Origin: an alpha proteobacterium MED-G09
GTDB lineage: Bacteria; Pseudomonadota; Alphaproteobacteria; MED-G09
Length of the DNA stretch: 64,000 nucleotides
NCBI GenBank assembly: GCA_905182015.1
Contig: CAJIZT010000001.1
Span: 32,928-96,927 of the forward strand
Direction of reading: 5' to 3'
Shown: positions 46,048-55,907 of the stretch, one piece after another
How positions within the stretch are numbered: the stretch's first letter is position 1
How the letters are laid out: the number at the start of each line of letters is the position of its first letter
The notes under the pieces: model-generated
The model's input: the letters and a program-made list of their open reading frames with translations, nothing else
Told to the model about the DNA's origin: nothing
The model's database searches: none
Translations under genes and position numbers: made by a program

Positions 46048-47520
46048 ATGAAAAACCTAAAATCTAAGGTCCTAGCAATAGTATTTAATGTGGTTTTGTT
46101 TTTAAACACTCCTGCAATTTCGTCTTTACCTGATTTTACAATTTTAGCAGAGGAGTATTCCTCGTCTGTTGTTAATGTATCTGTTGTCAGAAAACAAAAA
46201 GAAAAAGAAACCTCGAATAAAATGAGGCAGATCCCACCTAGCTCACCCTTTGACTACTTTAATGATGAAAGATTAAAAGATTTTTTTCGCAATCAACCAC
46301 AAAAAAGAGCCCCTCAAAAAACAGCAGGTTCAGGTTTTATAATTTCAAATGACGGCTATATTGTTACTAATAATCATGTTGTCGAAGATGCTGCTACTAT
46401 TAAGATAACGCTAAGTAACGATAAAGTTTATGATGCGGAGGTTGTTGGGTTGGACCCAAGAATGGATTTAGCATTATTAAAGATAGATTCTAAAGAAAAA
46501 TTTCCCTTTATAACATTTGGTAATAGTAAGGAATCAAGAGTTGGTGAATGGGTGGTAGCAATAGGAAATCCCTTTGGTTTAGGCGGAACTGTTACAGCAG
46601 GAATTATATCTGCTTTAGGACGAAATATTGGTTCAGGACCATATGATAAATTTATTCAAACAGATGCACCAATCAATAAAGGTAATTCTGGAGGGCCATT
46701 ATTTAATATGAGCGGTGAAGTGATTGGTGTTAATACTATGATATATTCACAAACAGGTGGCTCAGTTGGTATAGGTTTTTCAATTCCCTCAGAGCTCGTG
46801 ATGCCAGTCATTGAGCAACTTAAGGACTATGGTGAAACGAGAAGAGGATGGCTCGGAGTGATGATCCAAAACGTCACTGAAGAATCAGCGAAAGATATGG
46901 ATCTTGAGGAGGCCAGAGGTGCGTTAATAGCGAAAGTTGCTGATAATGGACCTGCTGAAAAGGCCGGTATTGAAGAGAATGATGTTATTATTTCTTATAA
47001 CGGAGAAGATATTAAGGATGTAAGAGACTTAACAACAAAAGTTGCCAATACAGACATTGGCAAGAATGTCAAAATTCAGGCTATTCGTTTTGGAAAGATA
47101 ATCGATTTGAAGGTTAAGATTGGAAGACTTGAGGGGAATGAAGATTCCTTAAAATCGAAACCTTCCGGTGAAATAAAAGAAATACTAGGTTTAGGTTTAG
47201 GGGATTTAACCGATGACTTCAGAAGGGAAAATCAAGTACCTGGAACCATTAAAGGTGTTGCTGTTATAGAGGTTAATGAGGAATCTGAGGCTTTTTCTAA
47301 AAAGATCACTAAAGGTAGCGTCATTGTTAGTCTTACTCATAAAAGAGTTTCTGGAAATATGACATTACAATCTACTGTTAAAGCTAAAGATTCAAATCAA
47401 GTGCACGCCCTTCTTATTGAAAGAAAGAGAGCTGGCGATGAGAAAATTTATATAAAAGTTTGGCGCCCTGAGCTTAGATTAGTTTCAGTTGTTGCCTTGT
47501 CATTTAGTACAGAAGATTAA
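46048..47520 (+). CDS. degP: Periplasmic serine protease of the DegP/Do (HtrA) family
   Basis: Protease/chaperone for misfolded envelope proteins. The track begins at 46003 inside hflC, but the ATG at 46048 (490 residues) starts a proper signal peptide (MKNLKSKVLAIVFNVVLFLNTPAISS). The catalytic triad is visible as TNNHVVEDA (His), MDLALLKID (Asp) and NKGNSGGPLFNMSGEVIGVNT (Ser), followed by two PDZ domains (RRGWLGVMIQNV, GALIAKVADNGPAEKAGI). Grouping with hflKC fits a shared envelope quality-control role and is usual in alphaproteobacteria. Confidence 0.93.
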   Translation: MKNLKSKVLAIVFNVVLFLNTPAISSLPDFTILAEEYSSSVVNVSVVRKQKEKETSNKMRQIPPSSPFDYFNDERLKDFFRNQPQKRAPQKTAGSGFIISNDGYIVTNNHVVEDAATIKITLSNDKVYDAEVVGLDPRMDLALLKIDSKEKFPFITFGNSKESRVGEWVVAIGNPFGLGGTVTAGIISALGRNIGSGPYDKFIQTDAPINKGNSGGPLFNMSGEVIGVNTMIYSQTGGSVGIGFSIPSELVMPVIEQLKDYGETRRGWLGVMIQNVTEESAKDMDLEEARGALIAKVADNGPAEKAGIEENDVIISYNGEDIKDVRDLTTKVANTDIGKNVKIQAIRFGKIIDLKVKIGRLEGNEDSLKSKPSGEIKEILGLGLGDLTDDFRRENQVPGTIKGVAVIEVNEESEAFSKKITKGSVIVSLTHKRVSGNMTLQSTVKAKDSNQVHALLIERKRAGDEKIYIKVWRPELRLVSVVALSFSTED

Positions 47521-47530
47521 GTTAATAATT

Positions 47531-48769
47531 TTAAATTTTATGTGATAAAAGCCCATCTAGCAACTTTGGTTCAAACCATGTGGACTTTGGTGGCATAACT
47601 TTGTTAGCATTAGCTACGTCTATTAAGGCTTCAATAGGTGTCGGAAATAGAGAAAAAGCAACTTTAAATCCTTGGTTATCAACTCTCCTCTCAAGCTCAC
47701 TAAGACCTCTTGCTCCTCCAACAAAATCTATTCTTTGATCTGTTCTTTCGTCTTGAATTCCGAGAAAAGGTTCAATTAAAAAATCATGGAGGATAGATAC
47801 ATCTAAGGACTTAACTGGGTCCTCTTTATCTATTTTATCTTCTTTAATTTTTAATTTATACCATTCCTTTTTAATATACATACCAAACTCACCTTTTTGA
47901 GCAGGCCTACATTGCTCTAAACTCTTAGTTACATGGAAGTTCTCTTCAATAGATAAAAGTAACTCATCTTCAGTGTGATTGTTTAATTCTTTAATAATCC
48001 TATTATAATCCAAAATAGTCATTTCTGAATGTGGGAAAGCGACTGATAGAAAAAAATTATAATCCTCCTCCCCGGTATGATTTTCATTATCTTTTGACAT
48101 AGAGTTTTTTACTCTAGATGCTGCGGCTGACCTATGGTGTCCATCGGCAATAAATAAAGATTCCATTGAGTTAATTTCACTTAAAATCGATTGAATTTCC
48201 TTCGGATCACTCACTAACCATACCTTATGACTCGATCCATCTGGCGCACTAACACTATAAAGGGCTTTTTCTTCCTTTGCTTTAGTTAAGAGCTTTGAGA
48301 TTATAATGGTATTTTTATAAGCAAGTAAAACTGGTCCAGTTTGAGCCTTTAGCTCAGTAATATTCATTACTCTGTCATCTTCTTTGACTGGTTTGGTAAA
48401 CTCATGTTTTTTAATATGATTTTTTTCATAAGCATCAACTGATGCTACACAAGCGATACCTGTCTGCATTGTATCATTAATCGTAATTTCATAAACATAG
48501 ATGCACTCACTCTCCTCTTGAATCAAAACTTTATCATTTATCATTTTTAAAAGGTTTTCTGCACCTTTCTTATATACCTCAGGATTATCAGTTTTTATTC
48601 CCAAGGGTAAATCTATTTCAGGCTTTGATATGTGTAAAAAACTGTAAGGTTTATTTATAGACATTTCCCTTGCCTCTTCAGAGTTTAAAACGTCATAAGG
48701 GGGGGCGATAACTTCATCTGCTTTTTCTGGAGAAGGTCTTAACGCTTTAAATGATTTTATTAGTTGCAT
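47531..48769 (-). CDS. DUF1015 family protein
   Basis: A 412-residue soluble protein matching the DUF1015 family in its N terminus (IKSFKALRPSPEKADEVIAPPYDVLNSEEAREM), in the HEFTKPVKEDDRVMNITELKAQTGPVLLAY segment, in ADGHHRSAAASRV near residue 208 and in the end (KSTWFEPKLLDGLL). The HGHHR-like motif suggests a nucleotide or metal site. Function is not established here; a role in serine or nucleotide metabolism has been proposed for some homologues. Convergent with degP, divergent from miaA. Confidence 0.85.
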   Translation of the reverse strand: MQLIKSFKALRPSPEKADEVIAPPYDVLNSEEAREMSINKPYSFLHISKPEIDLPLGIKTDNPEVYKKGAENLLKMINDKVLIQEESECIYVYEITINDTMQTGIACVASVDAYEKNHIKKHEFTKPVKEDDRVMNITELKAQTGPVLLAYKNTIIISKLLTKAKEEKALYSVSAPDGSSHKVWLVSDPKEIQSILSEINSMESLFIADGHHRSAAASRVKNSMSKDNENHTGEEDYNFFLSVAFPHSEMTILDYNRIIKELNNHTEDELLLSIEENFHVTKSLEQCRPAQKGEFGMYIKKEWYKLKIKEDKIDKEDPVKSLDVSILHDFLIEPFLGIQDERTDQRIDFVGGARGLSELERRVDNQGFKVAFSLFPTPIEALIDVANANKVMPPKSTWFEPKLLDGLLSHKI

Positions 48770-48885
48770 TTGAAATCCTGTAATGAAATTTAATTTATTT
48801 TAATTAACATATATAATAATTAATGTTTGATAATAATTTTAAATATTTTAATTATAAAAATATGAGCTAGTGAAGTAAAAAATTT

Positions 48886-49797
48886 ATGAAAAAAAAAATT
48901 ATTTTAATATCAGGTCCAACCGCAACAGGTAAATCCTCTTTAGCTATAAAAATTTCTGAACTGGTTGATGGTGAAATCATCAATGCTGATTCTATCCAGC
49001 TATATAAGGATTTAACTATTTTAACTGCACGCCCTTCTCTAGAAAAAGAAAAAATAAAACACCATTTGTACGGGGTTTTGGATGCGGAAATAAGTTGGTC
49101 AGTTGGACGGTGGGTAAATGAAGTAAAGGTGCTTAGTGAGGAAATTATCCAAAACAATAAAACTCCTATAATTGTTGGGGGTACAGGATTCTATTTTAAG
49201 GCTATTACTGATGGGCTTTCACCAATACCTGATATCAACCCCTCTATAAGGGAGGAGTTAAATAGGGGTGTTCTAAAAAACGGCCTTGAATCCGTTTACA
49301 AGGATTTACAATTAGCAGATCCCGATGCTTCAAAAAAAATTAATCCGAATGATAAACAAAGAATAATTAGAGCGCTTGAGGTCTTTAGAGGAACAAAAAG
49401 AAAAATTTCTGACTACTGGTTGCTAAAGCGTGAAAAAATTATAGAGAATCCAACTATTAACTTTAAGATCGAAGCGGATAGAGAATGGATTTACAATAAT
49501 TGCGACCTAAGGGTCGATGAAATGTTCCGAGAAGGTGCTGTTGACGAGGTTGAGGGGTTGGGGAAAAAGAAGTATCCCCTAAAGACTCCTATAATGAAGG
49601 CTATTGGAGTTGCGGAAATTCTATCTTTTCTTAAGGGAGATATTTCTATTGATAAAGCCTCTGACCTTATAAAGTTTAAAACACATCAGTATGCTAAGCG
49701 TCAAATTACCTGGATTAATAATCAGATGATTACGTGGAATGACATAAATACGCAATATTCAGATAAAATTATAGATGAAATTATAAAAAAATTATAA
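48886..49797 (+). CDS. miaA: tRNA dimethylallyltransferase
   Basis: Adds an isopentenyl group to A37 of tRNAs reading codons that begin with U. The 303-residue protein has the P-loop ISGPTATGKSSLAIKI at residues 6-21, NADSIQLYKDLTILTARPS near 36, PIIVGGTGFYFKAITDGLSPIPD near 95, DKQRIIRALEV near 161 and PIMKAIGVAEI near 240. Of general note, MiaA modifies tRNA-Leu(UUA/UUG), so it could affect decoding of the Leu leader further downstream; that link is inference. It sits just upstream of ilvI. Confidence 0.96.
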   Translation: MKKKIILISGPTATGKSSLAIKISELVDGEIINADSIQLYKDLTILTARPSLEKEKIKHHLYGVLDAEISWSVGRWVNEVKVLSEEIIQNNKTPIIVGGTGFYFKAITDGLSPIPDINPSIREELNRGVLKNGLESVYKDLQLADPDASKKINPNDKQRIIRALEVFRGTKRKISDYWLLKREKIIENPTINFKIEADREWIYNNCDLRVDEMFREGAVDEVEGLGKKKYPLKTPIMKAIGVAEILSFLKGDISIDKASDLIKFKTHQYAKRQITWINNQMITWNDINTQYSDKIIDEIIKKL

Positions 49798-49804
49798 AAA
49801 AATA

Positions 49805-49833
49805 TTGACCTTAGGTATAGAACTGGCTAATTT
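49805..49833 (+). promoter_or_regulatory. Candidate ilvI promoter
   Basis: TTGACC (49805) and TAATTT (49828) are separated by 17 bases in the 97-base gap before ilvI. The -35 match is good, the -10 match is weak. No Leu/Val/Ile-rich leader with stem-loops like that of leuA is seen in the gap. Confidence 0.35.
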
Positions 49834-49894
49834 TCAGCATATTTTAATGTATTTATTAATTGAGAAGATATTTTTTAATTTTAAGGGGTTTTAA

Positions 49895-51640
49895 ATGACT
49901 AAAATGACCGGAGCTGAGGTAATTATTAAAGCGCTTAAAGAGCATGGCGTTGATCATATTTTCGGATACCCCGGAGGTGCAGTTCTTCCTTTGTATGATG
50001 AATTATTTAAAAGTAATGATGCCCCGGAACATATTTTAGTTCGTCATGAGCAAGGTGCTGTTCATGCCGCAGAAGGCTATGCTCGTTCATCAGGCAAGCC
50101 TGGCGTTGTTCTAGTAACATCTGGACCTGGAGCCACTAATGCTGTTACGGGTCTAACAGATGCGCTTATGGATTCTATACCTTTGGTGTGTATATCTGGG
50201 CAAGTTCCAAGTCACTTAATTGGAACGGATGCTTTTCAGGAGTGCGATACTGTTGGGATAACAAGACCTTGCACCAAACATAATTGGCTAGTCAGGCGAC
50301 CTGAAGATCTTGCAAAAACAATACACTTAGCTTTTTTAGTGGCTACCACTGGACGCCCTGGGCCGGTTTTAATTGATATCCCTAAGGATGTGCAATTTGC
50401 TGATGCTGATTATTGCTCGATGACTGAGGTAGAGCACTCTAGCTATAAACCCGTCATCAAGCCTGAGATATCAGAAATAGAAAAGGCTATTGATTTGATG
50501 TCAAAAGCAAAAAAGCCTGTCTTCTATACTGGTGGAGGTGTTATTAATTCAGGACCTGAGGCTAGCCATCTTCTTAGAGAGCTTGTTTCTATAACTGGTT
50601 TCCCAATTACATCAACATTAATGGGGTTAGGAGCTTTTCCAGCATCTGATGATAAATGGTTAGGCATGCTAGGTATGCACGGAACATATGAAGCAAATAT
50701 GTCTATGCACGACTGTGATTTGATTATTAATGTTGGGGCTCGTTTTGACGATAGGGTAACTGGTAGGTTGGATGCTTTTTCACCTAATTCAAAAAAAATT
50801 CATATCGATATTGATCCCTCTTCAATAAACAAGACGATTGATGTAGATGTTCCTGTTATTGGAGATTGCGCTCATGTTTTAGAGAATATGCTTATTCTTT
50901 GGAAATCGAAGGGTATAAAGACTGATACATCAAAATGGTGGAAAGAAATTAGTTACTGGAGACAAAAAAAATCATTAAATTACACTAAATCTAAAAAAAC
51001 TATAAAACCTCAATATGCAATTGAGCGCTTGTATGAGTTAACCAAGGATAGGGAAACCTATATAACTACAGAGGTTGGGCAACATCAAATGTGGGCTGCT
51101 CAGCACTATCACTTTGATAAACCAAACAGGTGGATGACATCGGGCGGATTAGGAACAATGGGTTATGGATTGCCAGCAGCTGTAGGTACTCAGGTGGCTT
51201 TTCCAAAGGCAACCGTTATTGATATTGCTGGTGAGGCATCTGTATTAATGAATATGCAAGAGCTTTCGACAGCTGTTCAACACAAACTGCCTGTTAAGAT
51301 CTTTATCATAAATAATCAATACATGGGTATGGTAAGGCAATGGCAAGAACTCCTTCACGGAGGAAGGTATTCACATTCATATACGGAATCTCTTCCTGAT
51401 TTTGTTAAATTAGCAGAGGCTTATGGCGCTTATGGCGTAAGGGCTCAGACGCCTGATGAATTAGATGCTAAAATAAATGAAATGCTTGATGTTGACCTAC
51501 CTGTTTTATTTGATTGTGTTGTTGATAAAAATGAAAACTGTTATCCAATGATACCTTCTGGGGCCGGGCACCATGAGATGTTATTTAATGATGAGGGCAT
51601 TAATATGGAAGTTGGCGACGAAGGCAAGGTATTGATATGA
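49895..51640 (+). CDS. ilvI: Acetolactate synthase large (catalytic) subunit
   Basis: Thiamine-diphosphate enzyme for the first shared step of valine, leucine and isoleucine synthesis. The 581-residue protein has the PYR domain (HIFGYPGGAVLPLYDEL, HEQGAVHAAEGYAR with the catalytic glutamate), the FAD-binding centre and the PP domain (RWMTSGGLGTMGYGLPAAVG, then the GEASVLMNMQELSTAVQ to NNQYMGMVRQWQ stretch of the ThDP site). The SD is AAGGGG. The ilvN ATG overlaps its stop (ATGA), coupling the two subunits. Confidence 0.97.
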   Translation: MTKMTGAEVIIKALKEHGVDHIFGYPGGAVLPLYDELFKSNDAPEHILVRHEQGAVHAAEGYARSSGKPGVVLVTSGPGATNAVTGLTDALMDSIPLVCISGQVPSHLIGTDAFQECDTVGITRPCTKHNWLVRRPEDLAKTIHLAFLVATTGRPGPVLIDIPKDVQFADADYCSMTEVEHSSYKPVIKPEISEIEKAIDLMSKAKKPVFYTGGGVINSGPEASHLLRELVSITGFPITSTLMGLGAFPASDDKWLGMLGMHGTYEANMSMHDCDLIINVGARFDDRVTGRLDAFSPNSKKIHIDIDPSSINKTIDVDVPVIGDCAHVLENMLILWKSKGIKTDTSKWWKEISYWRQKKSLNYTKSKKTIKPQYAIERLYELTKDRETYITTEVGQHQMWAAQHYHFDKPNRWMTSGGLGTMGYGLPAAVGTQVAFPKATVIDIAGEASVLMNMQELSTAVQHKLPVKIFIINNQYMGMVRQWQELLHGGRYSHSYTESLPDFVKLAEAYGAYGVRAQTPDELDAKINEMLDVDLPVLFDCVVDKNENCYPMIPSGAGHHEMLFNDEGINMEVGDEGKVLI

Positions 51641-52152
51641 TAACAATTAATGAGGGGGCTCAAGAAACTCATACTTTTTCTATTCTCGTAGATAATGAGG
51701 CCGGAGTTTTAGCTAGGGTAATTGGCCTTTTCTCTGGGCGCGGCTATAACATTGAAAGTTTAACAGTTGCTGAAATTGATAAGGATTCTCACACCTCAAG
51801 AATAACAATTGTTACACTCGGTAGCCCGAAAACAATTGCGCAAATTAAAAGTCAACTAGAACGACTTGTCCCTGTTCATAAAGTTACTGACCTTACGATT
51901 CAAGGTCCATCAGTTGAGCGAGAGATGGCGCTGATAAAGGTTTTATACTCCCCCGAAACGAAAGAAGAAATTTTAAGGCTGTCTGAGATTTATAGGGCTA
52001 AAATTGTTGATACAACTGAGAATTCATTTATTTTTGAATTAACTGGTGCAATGGATAAAATAAATTCATTCATTGACCTTTTGCGCCCACTAGGGTTGAA
52101 CGATATATCTAGAACTGGTCTTGCTGCTATTTTACGTGGTTCAAAAGAATAA
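51637..52152 (+). CDS. ilvN: Acetolactate synthase small (regulatory) subunit
   Basis: The 171-residue regulatory partner of IlvI that gives valine feedback control. The N-terminal ACT domain begins THTFSILVDNEAGVLARVIGLFSGRGYNIESLTVAEID, and a second domain runs from REMALIKVLYS to FIDLLRPLGLNDISRTGLAAILRG. The start overlaps the ilvI stop by four bases. The symbol ilvH is used in some genomes. Confidence 0.96.
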   Translation: MITINEGAQETHTFSILVDNEAGVLARVIGLFSGRGYNIESLTVAEIDKDSHTSRITIVTLGSPKTIAQIKSQLERLVPVHKVTDLTIQGPSVEREMALIKVLYSPETKEEILRLSEIYRAKIVDTTENSFIFELTGAMDKINSFIDLLRPLGLNDISRTGLAAILRGSKE

Positions 52153-52173
52153 AATTATTTTTTATGGAGATGA

Positions 52174-53199
<1,026 letters not shown>

Positions 53200-53243
53200 T
53201 TTTAACTTGATCGTTATTAAAAATTAAGGCATTTAAATTAAGT

Positions 53244-53351
53244 ATGAATAAAAACAGTTCAAATATTTTGTATTTAGAAAGTAATAATTTTTTACTTAAC
53301 GCTGTTTTAACGCCCTTAGCTCTTTTATCACTGCTGACTATTTGCCTCTAG
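53244..53351 (+). CDS. Leucine-rich leader peptide upstream of leuA
   Basis: A 35-codon ORF below the track's size limit: MNKNSSNILYLESNNFLLNA, then VLTPLALLSLLTICL and TAG. Eleven of 35 codons are Leu (TTG, TTA, CTT, CTG and CTC all used), with clusters TTA-CTT, CTT-TTA and CTG-CTG near the end. Such enrichment just before leuA and before alternative stem-loops is the hallmark of an amino-acid attenuator. No strong SD is seen (AAGG is 14 bases upstream of ATG). The peptide itself probably has no function; its translation is the sensor. Confidence 0.82.
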   Translation: MNKNSSNILYLESNNFLLNAVLTPLALLSLLTICL

Positions 53352-53416
53352 GACTGTCTTTTGGCGAGGTGTCTTAGGGGAGAATTTTTAAGCCAAAAAT
53401 AATTAATTTTTTGGAG
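53345..53416 (+). promoter_or_regulatory. leuA attenuator: three alternative helices, the last masking the SD
   Basis: Helix A pairs CCTCTAGGAC (53345-53354, containing the leader stop) with GTCTTAGGGG (53371-53380), ten pairs, two of them G-U. Helix B pairs TTTTGGC (53359-53365, in the loop of A) with GCCAAAA (53392-53398). Helix C pairs CCAAAAA (53393-53399) with TTTTTGG (53408-53414), covering the GG of the leuA SD GGAG (53413-53416). A excludes B and B excludes C. A ribosome stalled at the Leu codons would open A, allow B, prevent C and free the SD. Helices are seen; the mechanism is inferred. Confidence 0.7.
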
Positions 53417-53422
53417 ATAGTG

Positions 53423-54970
53423 ATGAGTAAAATAAACAATTACGTTAAGATTTTTGATACAACATTAAGGGATGGAGAGCAATCGCCTGGCGCTTCGATG
53501 TCTTTGAGTGAAAAAATTCAAATTGCAGAAATTTTTGATACAATGGGTATTGATATAATCGAGGCTGGATTCCCTATAGCATCTGAAGGAGATTTTGAGG
53601 CAGTTTCAGAGATTTCGAAAATTGTAAAAAATGTCCAAGTATGTGGATTGGCTAGAGCTGGACAAAAAGACGTTGATCGAGCAGGTGCTGCAGTTAAAAA
53701 TGCCGTACACCCAAGAATACACACTTTTATCGCCACTAGCCCCATTCATATGAAGTTTAAATTACAGATGGATGAAGAGCAAGTTTTAGAGGCTATAAAT
53801 CAATCTGTTTCAAGAGCAAGGAATTTAGTCGAAGATGTCCAATGGTCCGCTGAAGACGCCACCAGAACCGATCGTGAATTTTTATTTAGATGTGTTGAAG
53901 CGGCTATCTTTTCAGGAGCCTCGACAATCAATATACCTGATACCGTAGGTTATACGACACCAGAAGAGTATTATGAGATTATAGAGTCTTTAATTAATAA
54001 TATTCCGTCATCCGACAAAGTAACTTTTTCTACACACTGCCATAATGATTTGGGGCTAGCAGTTGCGAACTCATTATCCGGAGTAAGGGCAGGGGCTCGA
54101 CAAATTGAATGTACAATGAATGGGATTGGGGAAAGAGCGGGCAACGCAGCACTTGAAGAGATTGTTATGTCCATGAAGGTAAGAAAGGATATTCTGAACT
54201 ATGATTCAAATGTCGATACTAAATTATTTACCCGTGCGTCAAAATTAGTTTCGTCAGTCACATCCTTTCCGGTTCAGTTTAATAAAGCTATTGTTGGAAA
54301 AAATGCATTTGCTCATGAATCAGGAATTCATCAAGATGGGATGCTTAAAAATAATGAGACATATGAAATCATGACACCGGAGAGTGTGGGTCTAAGTGAA
54401 TCTACTCTTGTGATGGGAAAGCACTCGGGTCGCCACGCCTTTAAAGAAAAGGCACGTGAACTTGGTTATGAGCTGGGTGACAATCAATTGAATGATTCTT
54501 TTTATAGGTTTAAGGACCTTGCGGATAAAAAGAAAGAAATCTTTGATGATGATATTATCGCAATAATTGATGATGAGTTTTCTTCAAGCGTTGATCAAAT
54601 AAAACTTGTATCATTAAAAATTCAAGCCGGTACATCAGGACCTCAAATTGCTGATTTGGTATTGAGCATAAATGACAAAGAAAAACATTCTGTCTGTGAG
54701 GGGTCTGGACCAGTAGACGCTATTTTTAATTCTATTAGAGATTTATTTCCTCATGATGCTGATCTTCAACTTTATCAAGTACATGCTGTGACACAAGGAA
54801 CTGATGCTCAAGCAGAAGTAAGTGTTCGTTTGCATGAGGGTGGTAAGACAGTGGTTGGGCGAGGAGCGGATACTGATACTTTAGTTGCTTCAGCTAGAGC
54901 TTATATTAGCGCACTGAATCGACTGATCATCAAAAGAAAAAAAGTAAATCCAAGTTTTATTAAAATTTAA
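53423..54970 (+). CDS. leuA: 2-isopropylmalate synthase
   Basis: Condenses acetyl-CoA with 2-ketoisovalerate, the first committed step to leucine. The track's TTG (53411) lies within the attenuator; ATG at 53423 has GGAG six bases upstream and gives MSKINNYVKIFDTTLRDGEQSPGASM (515 residues). The TIM barrel has DTTLRDGEQSPG, the metal site THCHNDLGLAVANSL near 203 and GAFAHESGIHQDG-like KNAFAHESGIHQDGML near 297. The C-terminal leucine-feedback domain is present (VKLVSLKIQAG-like, KTVVGRGADTDTLVASARAY). Probably controlled by the leader and attenuator directly upstream. Confidence 0.96.
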   Translation: MSKINNYVKIFDTTLRDGEQSPGASMSLSEKIQIAEIFDTMGIDIIEAGFPIASEGDFEAVSEISKIVKNVQVCGLARAGQKDVDRAGAAVKNAVHPRIHTFIATSPIHMKFKLQMDEEQVLEAINQSVSRARNLVEDVQWSAEDATRTDREFLFRCVEAAIFSGASTINIPDTVGYTTPEEYYEIIESLINNIPSSDKVTFSTHCHNDLGLAVANSLSGVRAGARQIECTMNGIGERAGNAALEEIVMSMKVRKDILNYDSNVDTKLFTRASKLVSSVTSFPVQFNKAIVGKNAFAHESGIHQDGMLKNNETYEIMTPESVGLSESTLVMGKHSGRHAFKEKARELGYELGDNQLNDSFYRFKDLADKKKEIFDDDIIAIIDDEFSSSVDQIKLVSLKIQAGTSGPQIADLVLSINDKEKHSVCEGSGPVDAIFNSIRDLFPHDADLQLYQVHAVTQGTDAQAEVSVRLHEGGKTVVGRGADTDTLVASARAYISALNRLIIKRKKVNPSFIKI

Positions 54971-54984
54971 CACTATGGTAATTT

Positions 54985-55803
54985 ATGCATCCAATTGACG
55001 AAATTATGGAAGAAAGATGTCCTAATCTTATGAAAAATAAGATTTTTTGGTCATTTATAAAACCATCGATTTATAAAATTTTTAGATATGAAGAAGCAAA
55101 AAAAATTGTTGATGAAATAAATAATAAATCAGGTTTTGAATGTTTTACATATCTTACAGAATTTTTAAAAGCTGAAAATAAAGTAATAAATTTATCGAAT
55201 GTTCCCAAAAAAGGTCCTATAATTTTGGCAGGTAATCATCCAACCGGTCTAACAGACGGTATAGTGATGTTCGATGTTCTTAAAAAACATAGGCCGGATT
55301 ATACTCTATACGCTAATTCAGATATGGTTAAAATTTCTAAAGGATTTCAAGATATAATTATTCCCGTTGACTGGAATCAGGAAAATAAAACATCCAAAAA
55401 AAGTAGAATTATTTTAAAATTAACAAAAGAAACGCTTAGTAACGAAAAAGCTCTTCTAACCTTTCCCTCATCTAGACTTTCAAAAAGAAGGGGTTTAAAG
55501 CTTTATGAAAGACCTTGGTTAACAACGGTTATAAAATTATCAAAAAAATTTAATGTTCCAATAATCCCCTTTCACATGGATGGATCAAATTCGCTTTTAT
55601 TTTATTTTTTAGAATTGATAAACACAGAATTAAAGGATGTAAGTTTGTTTCGAGAGTTAATTAATAAAAAAGATTTTAACTATAAAATAATTTTTGGTAA
55701 ACCAATTTATCCTAATGATTTAAATGAAAATATAGAAAAACAAACTGAGGATATTCAGAACTATGTAGAATATGATTTAGGAAAACCACCCTCGATATTA
55801 TAA
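54985..55803 (+). CDS. Lysophospholipid acyltransferase family protein (PlsC-like)
   Basis: A 272-residue protein with the acyltransferase motif I as ILAGNHPTGLTDGIVMFDVL (NHx4D-like; the His is near residue 86), a block III-like LLTFPSSRLSKRRG near 160 and a proline block VPIIPFHMDG near 193. The layout resembles lysophospholipid and ornithine-lipid O-acyltransferases more than classical PlsC. No clear transmembrane helix. It follows leuA by 14 bases on the same strand but is unrelated in pathway. An inverted repeat TATACT/AGTATA (55809-55828) lies just after its stop. Confidence 0.8.
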   Translation: MHPIDEIMEERCPNLMKNKIFWSFIKPSIYKIFRYEEAKKIVDEINNKSGFECFTYLTEFLKAENKVINLSNVPKKGPIILAGNHPTGLTDGIVMFDVLKKHRPDYTLYANSDMVKISKGFQDIIIPVDWNQENKTSKKSRIILKLTKETLSNEKALLTFPSSRLSKRRGLKLYERPWLTTVIKLSKKFNVPIIPFHMDGSNSLLFYFLELINTELKDVSLFRELINKKDFNYKIIFGKPIYPNDLNENIEKQTEDIQNYVEYDLGKPPSIL

Positions 55804-55907
55804 ATTTCTATACTTGAGGGCGAGTATAAAAAAGATCATTTTCCGAATTTCAGCTTTGTTTAATTGAAATATTATAATAACTTCATTTTATTGTTAGGAA
55901 AAATTTT

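Noticed and set aside
49847-49894. Possible 15-residue leader ORF (MYLLIEKIFFNFKGF) ending just before ilvI
   Set aside because: Only two Leu and two Ile residues, no alternative stem-loops and no SD; it is probably chance in AT-rich DNA.
55809-55828. TATACT/AGTATA inverted repeat after the acyltransferase as a terminator
   Set aside because: Only six pairs and followed by A residues, not T, on the plus strand.
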